Both the position numbers and the translations under genes were made by a program. This document shows, one piece after another, positions 39,201 through 54,300 of a stretch of DNA of 64,000 nucleotides. Position 1 is the stretch's first letter. Every line of letters starts with the position of its first letter. Under the pieces are notes generated by a model. It was not told the DNA's origin. It ran no database searches and saw nothing but the letters and a program-made list of their open reading frames with translations. The stretch comes from Panonychus citri (Eukaryota > Arthropoda > Arachnida > Trombidiformes > Tetranychidae). The DNA lies in assembly GCF_014898815.1 (NCBI RefSeq), contig NW_026515546.1:3024501-3088500 (forward strand), read 5' to 3'.

Positions 39201-42200
39201 ATCCCAACAACTTAATTCAAATTAATAATTTAAATCAAAGGTAAATATTATATTGTAATAGATCTGGAAATTAAAAGTTCTGTGTTTAAATTCAGTTGAA
39301 TAATTTTCAAATCTTCACCCAGAATATTATCCAATATTATGGTGATGAAATTTTCCACCTTTTCATCATGTTCTTCCTACAGATGAATATCCTCCTCTCT
39401 CATCATCTTCATCTTCATCATCACTTGAATGAATTTACAGAAATTAACATGATTATCATTTACCTCACTCGTTGGTGGATTTATATTTTTACGTATTAAT
39501 CAAATCAATGAACATTTTTCCTTGGAAAGATTCACCATCGCCATGAAATTCCTTCCACCCTGAAAAGATTTCAGGGTTAACCAGAATTATTCAGATAACA
39601 ATGTTTACATTTTTCCACCCAATATCAATATTGAACCTTAGGAATTGGAAGATGAGTCCAGGCCAATTAGGACAATCGTCTGAACTTTTTTTTTATCTTC
39701 TCTAAGTAAATATCCAAGAAATAATATTCGTTCATGGAATTTATGAAATTTTATCATCACCATGAATTTTAATCGAGTTCATTAAGCTTTATTATTCAGG
39801 TTCGAAGCTGAGTTTTCCGTCTTCAAGATTTAATCTGTTAGAAAATCCCTGATAATATAATGTCTTGTTAAGATTAATTACCGATATTAAAAATGATGAG
39901 AATTGGAAAAAAGATCCTGAAATAAATTCTGCTCATGAAAACTGAATCGTTTATCTAATAATAATAGATGATGAACTTTTTGTTTTCATGATGATTGGAA
40001 TCTTGTGTTCTGAATAATGTAAGAAACATTTTTTTTTCATCGATTCTGTTTATCGTTGTAACTTTCAATTTCTAGAACTTTTTTTCCTTCCCTTACCTTT
40101 TAGAGCTGAGAAAAGGGTGAAAATTGAAATACAATGTAATCTCTGGATTAGTGAGTGATGTTGGAATCAGAATTGAATCTTATCATGGTATTTAGAAAAG
40201 GCTTATCTCTGGAGGATTAACTTTAATCATTAACACCAATCAGATTGTTCAATCATCCCCATGAAATTTGAGCCATGAATATGAAGATAAGTTGAAAATT
40301 TTTTTCTTCTCAAAAGAAAAACATAAGAAAAAGTCAACTTCATGAGCATGATTGATGAAAACATGATGATTTCCAGGGTGAGTTATTGATTTTGTAATTC
40401 AGTTCCATACTCAGCTTGTAGATGTCTCCATGAACACCATGAAATCATCTGAACAGTTCACTAAATGTTAAATGAAAATAACGAGCAAATTGAAAATTTC
40501 AACTCAAAACAAAACAGAAAAAAACTAATATGAATACAAGAATCACCATGATAACCATCACGATGTAATTTAATTCAAATTAATTAACTCAATGATCATA
40601 ATTAATTTATTGATTTTACTGAAATCAGTTAATTGCTAAAAAGTTGTTGCTTCAAAGATTATGAATAGAAAACAGAAAACAGAAAAATTGAAATGGATTC
40701 ACAGGAATGAAGCCTCATGATAGATAAAATCATGATAAGTTCAGTGAATAGAAATGATTATTTTCATGAACAGAAGGAGTAAAAAAATTAATACCCTGAA
40801 TTGTGAATGAATAAGTGATAGAGATAAATTGGTTTCCATTAAGTTTTATCATAATCTTCTTTTTTTCTTCTCATTATATTTTCCCTACCATTAGCATCCT
40901 GAGTATTTCAAGGTGTCTACAATCAATTGAACACGCAAGTCAACTGATAGTTCATCATTTTCATGATGAAATCCTACCGAGAATGCTTGTTGATTTTGTC
41001 TCTCTCTCTCTCATTTCATGGTAAATTGTTCAGTGTTGATTCAATTGTATATTGAGTTTTTTTGCCTTCGAATCCAAATGTAACATTAATTTATATTTTC
41101 TGGTTCTTCATTTTTATTTATCAAAAAATTATTTCCGAGTAGCTTAAATAAAGTACTCAGACTTAATTGTCCCCATTAACTTAATTACATATTTATGATC
41201 ACCATCATCATCGCCATGAAAAGTTAAATTGCTCAGGAAGAGCTTCTTAATTGTTGTTGATAAAATTATACTTTTTTTTCATATGATTTGAAACTTTTTT
41301 TTTTACTATTTTCATTGATAATATTGATCAATAAGTTCATCATTAAAATAAGTCCATTAAATTGATTGCTACTATTGAATCAAATTATTATATTTTTGGT
41401 GTTAATCTGTTGATTTGATTTCTTTGTTAAATTGTGATTGTAATCCAAAGGATATAAATGCTTATTAACTGTTATCATTATTGCAACAATTTAAACACTA
41501 ATACACTTATACTTGTGTTGGATTAGTAATGAGTGATCACACTAATTGTGATGATTTAATGACCATCGCTGGTGGAGGTGGTGGTGTTAATAGCAGCAGC
41601 ACAACAACACCAGCAATTAAACCACTTCCTAGAATCGTGGCCCCACCTCATCGTCCAAGTATCGCACTTACAGGGGCCGAAGCCTCGATATGGTTACAAA
41701 GTCGACGAAGTGTTTTCGATGAAGCGTAAGAATAAATTATAAATGAAAACAATTAGACAATTAAACTAATCGAACCTTTTAGATTACAAAACGCTCAATG
41801 ATTAAAAGCTAAACAATTAACCCAAATATCAATTAGTAGCAATTAACAAAACTAATTACCTGAGATGAGATTAATAATCATTTCCTGTTACTATGATTTC
41901 ACTAATTAAATGATTTGAGATGACAAATGATGATGATAATTTCTTAATTACTCTAACATGAAAATCTAATATTTACAATTGTTAATCTAATTATCTATTG
42001 ATTTCTATCTTTCTTTTTTTTCTTTATATTCCCTCAATAGAGTTCGAGTCGAGTTCTATGTAAACGAAAACACCTTAAAGGAAAAACTTCAAATCTATTT
42101 CATTAAAAATCAACGAACTAGTAAGTTACTTTATCTTCACCATTTGAATTTCAAATGTTAAGTAAATGAAAAGTTCAGTTACATGATTATCATGAATCTT

Positions 42201-42326
42201 TCTTCATGACTGTTTGTCTCTCGATGAACTTTAATCCATATGAAAGTAAAAGTTTTCGAAAATTTCCAATCCTCATTTTCCACCAATTCGCATGTATGTT
42301 TTTAGTGAATTCCAAGTCGAATATGT

Positions 42327-42362
<36 letters not shown>

Positions 42363-45300
42363 ACGGTAGAACTTTTTTCTTTTCTTTTTCTACTCTGCAG
42401 TTCCATTGATTCTCCTAATTCATATATAAGTTTTTCTTTTCTTTTTACCCAGAAACCTTGAGAACTGAAGCTTTTCTACTCATAGAAACTCAGAACTTTT
42501 TTTTTGTTTCTTCTCTCCTTTTTCACTTTGTTCTGAACTTTTTCTCTTTCCTCCTCTTTCGAAACAAACTTGCTTCAACTATCTCATGTTTTCCTCTGAA
42601 TTTTAGAATTCACATGGTGTCTGAATAGGTTTAGTTTCAATATTTGGAAATTTTCATTATTCTTTTACCATTTCAACTCAAACAATAATGCGGTTCAACT
42701 GATGGTTGGTTTGTGGGTGGAAAAGAGGTGATTACACATTTTCAATGATTTTCTCAAGTAGAAATTTTTTTTCCACAATCAATCAGCATTTTCCTAGATG
42801 ATTAAGATAAACATTTGATATTTACCTTTTCCACCTTCATGACAATACATATCATCGAGAATAGAATCGAATTGATAATATCTCAATCATGATGTATTCA
42901 GTAAGAGGACAGAATCATGTGTCGAATTTTGATCTTTCTCCTCTCCTCCTTTTCCTCTTCTTCTCCACTCTAACAATTTACCACCATGGGTACACCTGAA
43001 GATGTAATCATTAAAAACTCTCAAGGTGTAAGGTGGGAAAAAAATGGTTCCATCTAATGTAAAATCAATATTCAAATAATTCGATCGATATAATAAATTA
43101 TCAGGATAAGATAACGAATGATATTTATTATTATTATTATCCTTACCTGGAAATTTGTGATGACAATCATGGTGATAATGATTGATTACTGAGAAAATTA
43201 ATCATCTCTAGATATTAAACACTCGTCTTATAATTGGATGGATTGAGTTAAATTGTACTGATCAGAAAAGATTTCGCTTTCGATTATGTGATTAAGGTTA
43301 AAAGAAAATCTAATCATCTTTTTTGGTTTTTTTTTCGTCGAATTTGTTTTTTTTTCTGTGCTTGGAATTTATGATTGACTTTGAATTTCGTGCTTGTTCC
43401 TGGAAAAACTATTCAAAGGTTTACGAATTCGAACCTTTAAGTTTGCCCTCAAATCGCTCGCCTGCCTTTTGTACGTGCTTCGAGTTATATCCGATCGTGG
43501 ACCTTCATTTGCTACATGGTGAGTACATCAAAACGCTGACAATTCTATTTCCGTTCATCATGTTACAGAATTTGAAATAGATCTTCTGAGAGAGAGAGAG
43601 AGAGAGAAAGAGAACTTCGAATTTCGAATTTCGGAATTTTTGTTTACTATTATTCTTTTTTTTGTGGTGGAATCACTTTCTTTAATCCTGTTTGTTTTTC
43701 CAATTGTTCTGATCGTTAGCTGTCAGAACTCACGTTCATTGTTTTCGAGACGAGATTAGAACTTTTATCCATTGACAAGCCTTCTCATTTCCTTTACCTT
43801 GATCACCATGAGATTCAATATTTATCTCAACCTGAATTTATATTCCCATAAGAATCATTTCCTATTATTAGTTGTAGATTCCAATGTAATCTTACTTTAA
43901 TTTCATCGAAATGATGATCACATTGTCCATCATGATGATGATCAGTTGGTAATCAATTTGTCCAGATCATTGAAAGATCATTAATCAAATTGATTCTTTC
44001 ATCATTTTACCATTAAAGTTCAAATTGATTTTCAGTCATTTGGATTCAGATTCAATCATCATCTTTGGATCTTTAATAATATTAATAAGAACTAATTTTT
44101 TCCGCTTCTTTTTTCCTATTCAATAGATTATGTTACCAAAAATAATGTTCTAATCTGAGAAGTTAATCTTATCTAACCTTTAATCTTATTGTCCGGTCGT
44201 TGTCAGTTAATTAGCGGTGATGGATTTACCTCAAGAGAGAGAGAGAGAGAGAGAAATATAAGAGTTCTGAAAGCTCAGGGAATTATAAGTAGAAGAAGCG
44301 AAAAAAATTTGTTTCTTTTCACATGAAAATCTCTGAAATAAACATGGAACACAATTCAGAATAATCTGCAAACCTTAGAAAGTATATAATTTCAGTCTCA
44401 ACTTTTCTTTCAGATTCTGAGATTCAGTTAAGTCTTTATTATCAACTGACCATGGTTATTATCTTGTTCAGGTTACAAGATTCTCGTTTCCAGTAAATTG
44501 AATCCAAACACCAACAACAACATTGACCACTGTCCATAAAAAGTTGTTCCCATGATGAAATGAAAAGAAACTTGAACCAAGAACCATAATTATCTCAACA
44601 TCTATGATAGTAATTAAATCATCAGAACTTTTCATCTAACAAAAAAAAAGAGAAAAATTTTTCTTTTTCAAACTTCCAAATAGAGAAAATTTTGGGCTAA
44701 CAATTTAATCTATTACCTGAAAAAAAAAGTTATCGAAAGCTAAATTATTTAGTTGATTAACATTCTCACAACGATGAAATTGTCAGATTAACCGATTATC
44801 ATGATAATTAACAGAGTAATTGACAATTGATTGATGAAAATTCATTGAACCAATTCAAAGGGTTTAGTTATTTTGTATCAAAGCTTAAATTCTGATTGTT
44901 TGGTGAAAAAGTTTCATTCTACTCAATTTCATGTAAAATTCATGAGGGATTATATTTTTTTATCTCAACTTGAATAATTATCGTCTTCTAATTATGACAG
45001 TTATCAATGTCCAGTGGGAGCTAATAGTACGCAGTTAATTGAGACAAGGATTCCGTCCAATCCTCAGGATAAAACTTATAATGATGTTAATTGGTAAGCT
45101 GATTTTTCATTCATCTAAACTGATCCGAGATTCATGGTGATTTTCATGAAGATGATAAATTAACTCTCACAATGAAAAAGAGATCAACAAATCCTAAAGC
45201 TGAGTTTCAATCTGTTTTCTTGAGTAGTTTTCATGGTGAAAACATTTCTGTTGATATTGATTAATCTCATTTTCTTTCATAGGGTAAAGAGGAAAATCAT

Positions 45301-48300
45301 CATGAACATGAAAGATTCATGATGAAATTTACATTCTATCGTTTTTTTTTATCAGACAATAACAAAAACTTTGATGAACACAATTTTCTGAAATTAGCAA
45401 ATTATTTCCTTCTATTCATCTTCATGGTTCCATGAATTTTCATTACCTCTTTTTCATGATGAGAAAAGATTTGAAATAAGTTCCAACTATTGAACTTTCT
45501 AACCTTGACCTTTGTCCATTGTTATTTACCTTTTGTCTCTCCATAGGAATGCTATTATTTGGGTTGACAGATCGTTTCTTATTTGGATATTTCAGGTAAA
45601 ATTCAATTACTCATCCTCATGATTATGAATTCTGTTCATTCCATGTACCTCATCTCAAGACCTTCATGATTTTATTTGCTGTTTTATCAGCAATTTATTA
45701 CCAACTTTGAATTAGATTATCTAATGACCAGAACTTTTTTATTCACATTAACAAATATCCTTGACTTTCAACTATTCACTTGGTTTATCATGTTAATCAG
45801 AAGAAATAAAAAAAAGTAACAACAACAATTTGAGTTTAATGATAATTAAACATGAGGAGGAGTAGAAAAGGTCACAACTGAATTAGATTAGTAATTAACT
45901 CGAAATGTTCAGATTCCATTCTGTAATTTTCGATGTTGAATAATCTGTATTGATGAAAGAATTAGATTATCATTGAGTCTTTAGTAATTACGAATCGTGA
46001 TCAACATTTTGTAAATGAAAATGAATTCTGTACATGTTAAGGTTTAGAACTTTTTTAGTTGGAATTAAAGTTCGATAACTAATATGAAATTGAAAGAACT
46101 GAAATTAAAATCGATTTTTTTTCAATTTCCAATTTTCTGCCTCGTGTGTTGATATTGATTGTCTCATGTTTATCTCTTTAATTATTTAGACGATCACTTC
46201 GATTACTTGCTTTTCGGAGGCCTCATTGTTGGCCTATTTAACGTACAAGGGAAACATCGTTCGGACATTACTCAATTTCCACTTCATCCTCGAAATCGTG
46301 GCCAACACAGCATTCATACCAACTGTAAGTTTCGAGTTAGAACATTTTCTCCTCGAATATGCAAACATTGTTTTTTATTTTCTTTTCAGATTTCCAAACA
46401 TAATAAGAAATTCTGAAGATGCTAATTCATGAATCATGTAAATATCTATTCAGAATCTAAGTTCAGAATCAAATTTTCTAACAAGATAAACAATCGTTTG
46501 TTTGTGTTATCGTTACAATTTTTTTTTCTTCACTTGATTAACTTGAGTTCTATTCATTTATGAGTCAATTCAATTGGATTTTGAATCAATCATGATAACG
46601 ATGATTTCTCATGATGATACTGAATGATGAATGGCTATCAGACTGGTGACCTTATCTTCTGGTTGACCAAATCATTGATTCTTTTCACTCTTCATATAAT
46701 AACATCTCTTTTCAAAATGGCCTTAATCATGTTAGACTAACTAATCGTATTCACAATTTTGTATCATCGAAATTGGAGTTTTTTTTCACGATTAGAACTT
46801 TGCTTTCAGTTCTGTTGAATCAGCATGATAATGTTACTTTTAAGTATTCATAGGATTCCTGTTATTAATTTTATCTCTTCTCATGATAATATCAATGAAT
46901 ATTAGATTGATAAGCAGATTATTATACTCATGGTGAAAATGGAACAAAGATTTTATTTTTCTCTCTTTTTCTATTGCTACGAATTAATTGTAAACTCGAG
47001 TATCTCGTTCGAATCAACATGGGATCAGAACTTTTTTCCTTTTTTTGTTTCAGCTTCAGTTCATTGTTACAGCTCAGGGGAAATTCATAAATCTCAGGGA
47101 AAAGAAAAGTAACAAGTACCATGGAAGAATATGCATAATAAATTCATGTTAGTCTCATGGAAAACAATTACAAGTTTCAAAGCAATTACAGAGAGAAAGA
47201 AGGGGGGAAAATGTTCGAACTCGAAAAAGATGAACAAAAGTTCAGAATTTTTGTTTTCTTCCATATGGAAATTATCAGAACATCACAAGCTGAAATCTGA
47301 ATAAATTCCCATGACTTTTGAAAGAACTGAGGAAGAAGAAAAAATTTCACTAATAATTTAACTTGAGACAAAAGTCGAGAGAGAGAGAGAGAGACTCAAA
47401 TCGAACACAATATTAAATAAGAACTTTTATCGAAAAAATGGAACTTCTTTTTTTTCATCTTCTCCAATTTCTATCGGAACTTATTTCCTGATCAGTGAAA
47501 AAGTGAAGAAAGTGACCAACTGACCTTCACCTGAAAAAATAGTCTGAATAAAAGTTCCAACTCTTGAGTAGATGACGAAACAAAAAACTCCCAGAATCAG
47601 GTAACTAAAGGTCAGCTTTTGGTCAAGGTAATTGTGTCTGACCTTTATTATCATGTAACTGAATTAAATCAAACAATAAATATTGATGATTAAATTTCAA
47701 TCAATAACAATGTTTACAATTGAATTTGATTGTAAATTGTTGTCAAAATCAATTGTTAAATTGAGCACAATGATTGAATTAAATTTTGTATTTCTCTTTT
47801 GGGTAAACCAATCAAGTTAATCATTTTCAATTCCAGTTACAATTCATATACATTGTCCACTATTAGCTTGACCATCACCATGAACTAATTTGAATGAAAA
47901 AAAAGTTCTGCTTTCTAAAAGCTTTTTAGTGTTGATTCAATTTATTTCCAATTGATTAGTAACATGATTTTTTTTCCCTCGTTGATTGTTATCATCCAAT
48001 GGAAATTGATTCAGTTAATAGTCATGACTATTTATCCTCAATCTCCCATGAGATTATCATGATAACCATGAGACTGTGAATTATATGATCCTAATCATTA
48101 TTTTCCAATAATAAAATAATATCAAAGTTTCTATTTGATTAAATTTACTATCAAAATATATTCTTAAAGGATTGAATTTCAATGAACTTTTCCATTATAT
48201 TTATCATGTAGATTTTTTATCCACCCATGAGAAATATATTCATTCCTGGTTTTCTTAATTGTTGGCTGGCCAAACGAACTCTTGAAAATATGTTTGTAAG

Positions 48301-51300
48301 TCTTAATTGTTGGTTAAAATTTACCCAAAATAATTAACATGATCTCTTAATTGTTGATCTAATTTCATTACTACAGAATGATCTTAATCGGGTCATGCAA
48401 AGGTCACAATCAGCTCTTTCCCATCGGCTGATGATTTTATCAGCTACTTTACTTTGCCTTATATTTACCAGGTAAGTGATTAGTTAATTGTTTTCCCATT
48501 TAATCATCACAATCTTATTGATACAAATTGTCTGTATATGCTAATCAAATTTAGTTAATTGTCAAAGTAATCAAGATAATCAGACGCCAAGGAGCAAAAA
48601 ATTTAACACTTTTTTCGTGTATCAATTGAATCTTGAATCTGATTGAATTTAATCATTTGTTAGAGCAAAGTAATTAAGTGTAAATGTCAATTGTTAACTG
48701 GAAAAGTAATTGATTTGGATTCTAATTGAAGTCAATTTACAGATTTGTAATTAGATTTAGGTGCAAATGGATGAATAGGAATATAAAAGAAAACCTTTTT
48801 CTCAATGGAATGGAAATTTATTTTTCTTCAATCAAGTTCATTTTGATCACTTTAACGATTGTAACAATTAACTAACAATGAACTTTTCACCTTTTCCCCC
48901 ATTTCCTTTTTTTTTGCTAATTTGAATTGTAAATGAGTTCGATTGATTTGATTACTATTATTAATTGGATTAATTATCCATTTAGTGTCTGTGGTTTTCA
49001 ACATTTCCAACGTGCCGGTGGACGTAATGTTAACCTATTTGAAAGCCTTTACTTTGTGGTGGTCACTTTTGCCACCGTGGGTTATGGGGACTATAGACCA
49101 GAAAATATGCCCTCCCAGTTGTTCATGGTGGTCATGATATGTGTCGCTTTTATTGTACTTCCCACCCAATTTGAGCAACTTGCCTACACGTGGATGGAAC
49201 GGCAAAAGCTTGGCCGTAATTACAGCATCCATAGGTCACAAACGGAGAAACATGTAGTCGTCTGTGCGACAACCTTACGAGCGGACACCGTAATGGACTT
49301 TCTTAATGAATTTTATGCCCACCCTTTACTCCAGGTAAACTCATGGTAATCCATTGATTCATGATGATCAATTGTTATTGATTTTCACTTCTCCTTTTAT
49401 ATTTCCCTGTAGGATTTTTATGTTGTCCTACTTTCACCTTGTGAACTTGATACAACCATGAAGATGATATTACAAGTGCCAATGTGGGCTCAAAGGGTTA
49501 TTTATATTCAAGGGTCAGCACTGAAAGATACTGACCTTATCCGTGCCAGGTAAGTATTCAAATGAACTTTCCCTGTTTATCTTTTCAACTGAACAATTTC
49601 AGGGTGTTAACTATGATTATCTCTCTGACATGTAATAAAACATCAGGTTGATAAACACCTACATGTACATGTATCTCAGCTCATTAGTTAATTGAACTTG
49701 ATTGTCAGATGAGTTAAGGAATAAACATAAAAAAGTTCTAATCCTAGAACTTTGGTTTTCTAGTTCTTCATGGACTGAATAGAAAACTCTGAATACTAAT
49801 GAATAGGCTCACAGAAAAGTTCTTACTATTATTTACCTCAAGATAATTAACTCTGCAAAGTTGAAACTTGAATCGTTGCAAGTAAATTGTTCAAGTGAAA
49901 ATAAAAAGAAAATTGAATTTTGGAAATGAGAAAAAAAATTCAGATTCTTGTAACTATTAGTTTCCTGAATTACTGAGTAACTGAATAAGATGAGATTCAC
50001 TTGACATATTAATACATATTCATGGTACTCATGGTAAACCTTGAGGGTATTCAAAGTGATAATTACATACCCTCATATCACTGCTACTCAATTTATTATC
50101 ATTTGCTCATTTCTCTGATTATTTAATTAACTAGATGATGATATTATTAAGCGTCTCAATCCTTTCCCAGCCATTGAACATAATTCATATTATTATCATG
50201 AAATGTTCAAGAATTGAATCAATTTATTATTATCATAAATTGATCTAAATTGTTGCCTCTTTTATTATGAAAATAACTCAAGTGATTACGATTTAGTTAA
50301 TTGTGATTAGAACTTTTTTTTTCGCATGTAATATTCATCTTGATTCTTGTTCATCAATCATTTATCATCATGATCGAATTTGTTTTTTTGTTCTCTCTCA
50401 TTAGAACTTTTTTTTTCACTCTCATCTACTTATGTTAATATCTCACCTATTTTCATGTCCATGGTGAACAATCAATATTAATTATGATTGAATTGTACTC
50501 ATAATCCAAAGTTACCACGTTAATTGTCAAATAAACCCACTGACTGGAGGGATAATCATTTATCATGGAAAAGTTCATTATTCATGAATAGATTTTAAGA
50601 GGTTGGAACTTTTTTCCCCTTTCTATTCATGAAAGTTTCACATGATAAACTTCAATTCAGTTTGATAAAAACCAGATGATTTTCATCATGGTGATGGCGA
50701 TGATTATGATTGTATTGATAATGATGGAGAAAAAAAGTTCTGGGTTGAACTTTTTTTTTGTTCTCCTACCTGAACTTTCAGCTAATCTCCCTGGAGGCAA
50801 TTGGAGCCATTAGCTGATCCATGAGGTGCCATTACCCTGGAAATTATTATCAAGCTCAACAATTTATTATTATCTTACCTGAGATTTCATGATGAAATTG
50901 ATTCAGTATTTTTTTTTTCTTTATGGTTAAGGTCATGACAAACTCACCATTCAATCAATACTTTCAAATTGAAATTTTATCGATTTATCAACAATAATTA
51001 GATGAGTTTATTATTCAAGTTTCATATTATTGAAATATTTTTATAATATACAAAATATTAGTTCAGTCAATGGATATTTAATTTTTAATGGTTTCACTTT
51101 TGAAATTTTGATTAGGATGTTGATGGTCATCGTCATATTGACCATCAGAGTTGATATATGATTATCATGTTCAATCTCAATTGGGATTTTAAAAGTTCAT
51201 TCATGTTTCTCATAACATGATAAAAAGTTTCATTCTGAATTATATCAACCATGAAATCACCAATCAAATGTAATCACAATTAACTGACAGGTTTTCAACA

Positions 51301-54300
51301 AGATGAAAAAAAAGCTACTCAAGGTTTCGTGTTGTTGTATACAATGAATTCAGATTAATATTCATTTGAAATATCATGAAATTTTTATCAAATTCAATCC
51401 AATAAAAGTTTAGTATTATTATTATCATTTATCAATTCAACATTTCAATAAATGAGTTTAAAAAAATTGAATGATAACATTGAGTTGACAGTTTTTATTG
51501 TTCAATATTAAATTTCCCATATAATCAGTTGATTGTTGTCAAGTATTCCAACAATTTAGTTAATCGTTACTGAGACAATTTTGTTGATTCGTTTTCCAGG
51601 ATGAATGTGGCCGAAGCTTGTTTCATTCTGGCAGCTCGTAAATACAATGACAGGAGTGCGGCGGTAAGGCCAATCGATTTCGATCGTTTAAAAAAACTAA
51701 AAGTTCATTTTTCGAATTTAAATTTAAATATGAAAAATTAATTTCTTTCCTTTTGATCTATGATTATTCTGAACACCATGAACCTGTGGGGATAATCAGG
51801 ATGAACACACAATCTTACGTTCATGGGCAATCAGGGATTTCGCACCAACGGTACCTCAATATGTTCAAATATTTCGTCCAGAAAATAAGATTCATGTTGC
51901 ATTTGCAGGTAAACTCAGAAATTGATTGTCAGCAATTAACTTAAATTGTTTATTTATTTTTTCACTTCTTTTCCAGAGCATGTTGTTTGTGAAGATGAAT
52001 TTAAATATGCTTTACTAGCAAATAACTGTCTTTGCCCTGGGGCATCAACCTTGGTAACCTTATTGCTTCATACATCTCGAGGCCAGTAAGTTATAATTGT
52101 TATCATAAATCATTAATTTAATTGTCTCTATGATATCTACTTATTAATATATATATTCATGATTCAGTTACAAGAACCATGATTCATTATTTATTTGATA
52201 ATGAAAAAAAGACTCAGCATGAATCTCAATGGGATAAATTGTATTAATATGTTTGAAGCTGAAACATCATTAGGAAACTATTGAAATTATTGTTTTCTTA
52301 GTGTGTTTATTTGTTTTCTCACTAATTGTCTTTGGAAAATTATTTAATTGCTATTAATTGTTATTCCAAATGAAACAATTCATTCTGATGAATATTTATA
52401 CTCCTCAATTCTCATAGGGAAGGACAAACTTCCGATGAAAATTGGCATCGTTTGTATGGTAAATGTTCAGGGAATGAAATTTATCACATCCGATTGGGTG
52501 ACAGTCGTTTCTTTGGTGAATATGAAGGTAAAAGTTTCACTTATGCCTCATTTCATTCACATCGAAAGTAAGTTTCCAATGGTCAAGTCTTTTCCTTGGT
52601 CAGTCAGGTAATCGGATCTTTTTCCATCCCCCAACAGGTATGGTGTGGCTCTTCTTGGTGTTCAAACGGACATGAAGGGCACTTGGCCCATCATGTTGAA
52701 TCCTGGTCCAAGTTACATATTAAAATCTTCTGATATTTGTTTCTACATGAATATTACCAAAGAGGAAAATAGCGCTTTCCTTCCGGCCACTACTGAGAGT
52801 ACAAAACTTGGTGGGGTTGATATTGGAGGCGGAAGTGGAAAGAGAAATGATAAATCAAGTGGTAAACTTGATGTTATCCTTAAATTGAATAAATCAAATG
52901 AAACTTCCTCTTCAACCACTGCCAATGTTTCAGCTGATGCTAATGGTGGATTCTCATTACCTCGAACTCATGCCTTCCAACATCAACACCATCGACCTCA
53001 TTCAATGTCTCCCTCTCAAAATCCTCTATCACCAAGTTCTCATCATCAACAGCAACAATCTAATGTGCCCATTGAAACAATTGATTCTAGAGATGAAAAT
53101 ATCTCTCATGATAAATCACAGATTAAATCAGCTGCTGGTGTTAAACAGACAATCATTGAGATTGCAACTCGAACCTCTCGAAAAATGAGAAAACAATCAA
53201 CTCATCTTGACATTCCGATTATCGATTATGGATCAACACCCAGAGATTCATCTCCTGTTGATCTTGGTGTTGCTCGAGGTCGACGGCCAAGTATAGCTCC
53301 AGTTCCGGTTATGTTGAAAGATGAAACTGAAGATTCAGATGAACTAGATGATAAAGAAATTGACCAGTTTCTTGAAGTTCCTTATTCCAATCAATCTGAA
53401 CACACTGAGTATGAATCGATCTGAATCATTTTCACTCGATCGAAAGTACTTTTATTATATGAAAAGTTTATTTTCTCTTTTCAGGATCGTCAAAGGTTTC
53501 CCACCAGTCTCACCTTATGTCGGTGTTAGTCCCACTCTGTGTTACCTGTTGAAAGAAAAAAAGTCCGCTTGTTGCCTTGAACTTGCTCAGGTAAACGAAT
53601 CGAAGCAAATTATCAATCGAATGTTAAATTTTCTAATTTTCTCCTCGATTTTTTCTTCCATATTTTATTCAGCCTTGTGATCATTGTGATAATAAAAGTG
53701 CTCGAGATTACGATTGGCTTAATCCCTGTATAATCCTTTCAGCCGATTTCGCTTCAAATGGAATCTACAATTTCATTGTGCCTTTAAGAGCTCATTTCCA
53801 TTCCCTCACCTCTTTGAGACCAATTGTCCTTCTCCTCGAGTCTTATCCGCTTCCCGCTTTCATTGACGCGATTTCTTGGTTTCCAATGGTCTATTGGATG
53901 CAAGGGTCAATCGATAAGTAAGAATTGATCTGATTGAATGTTTAACGGTTTTTGAATGAATCCAATTTTCTTTTTCAGTTTGGATGATCTAATTAAGGCT
54001 GGTATCAACTTAGCTGATTCTGTTGTCGTGGTTAACAAGGAGACAACCAATTCCGCTGAAGAGGATTATCTTGCTGATTGTAATACGATTGTCGCTGTTC
54101 AAACGATGTTTAAAATGTTCCCAAGTGTCAGAATTATTACCGAGCTAAGTCAATCCTCGAACATGAGATTTATGCAATTTCGTGCTCATGATACTTATGC
54201 TCTTTCGCTCTCAAAAATGGAGAAACATGAACGGGAAATCGGGTCACATATTTCTTATATGTTTCGTCTTCCTTTTGCCGCTGGTTCTGTTTTTAGTGCC

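Noticed and set aside
48933..48985. ATG and reading frame upstream of the SLO2 pore exon
   Set aside because: It is intronic. A tttag acceptor at 48985 joins in phase with the previous exon, giving the expected pore-region sequence.
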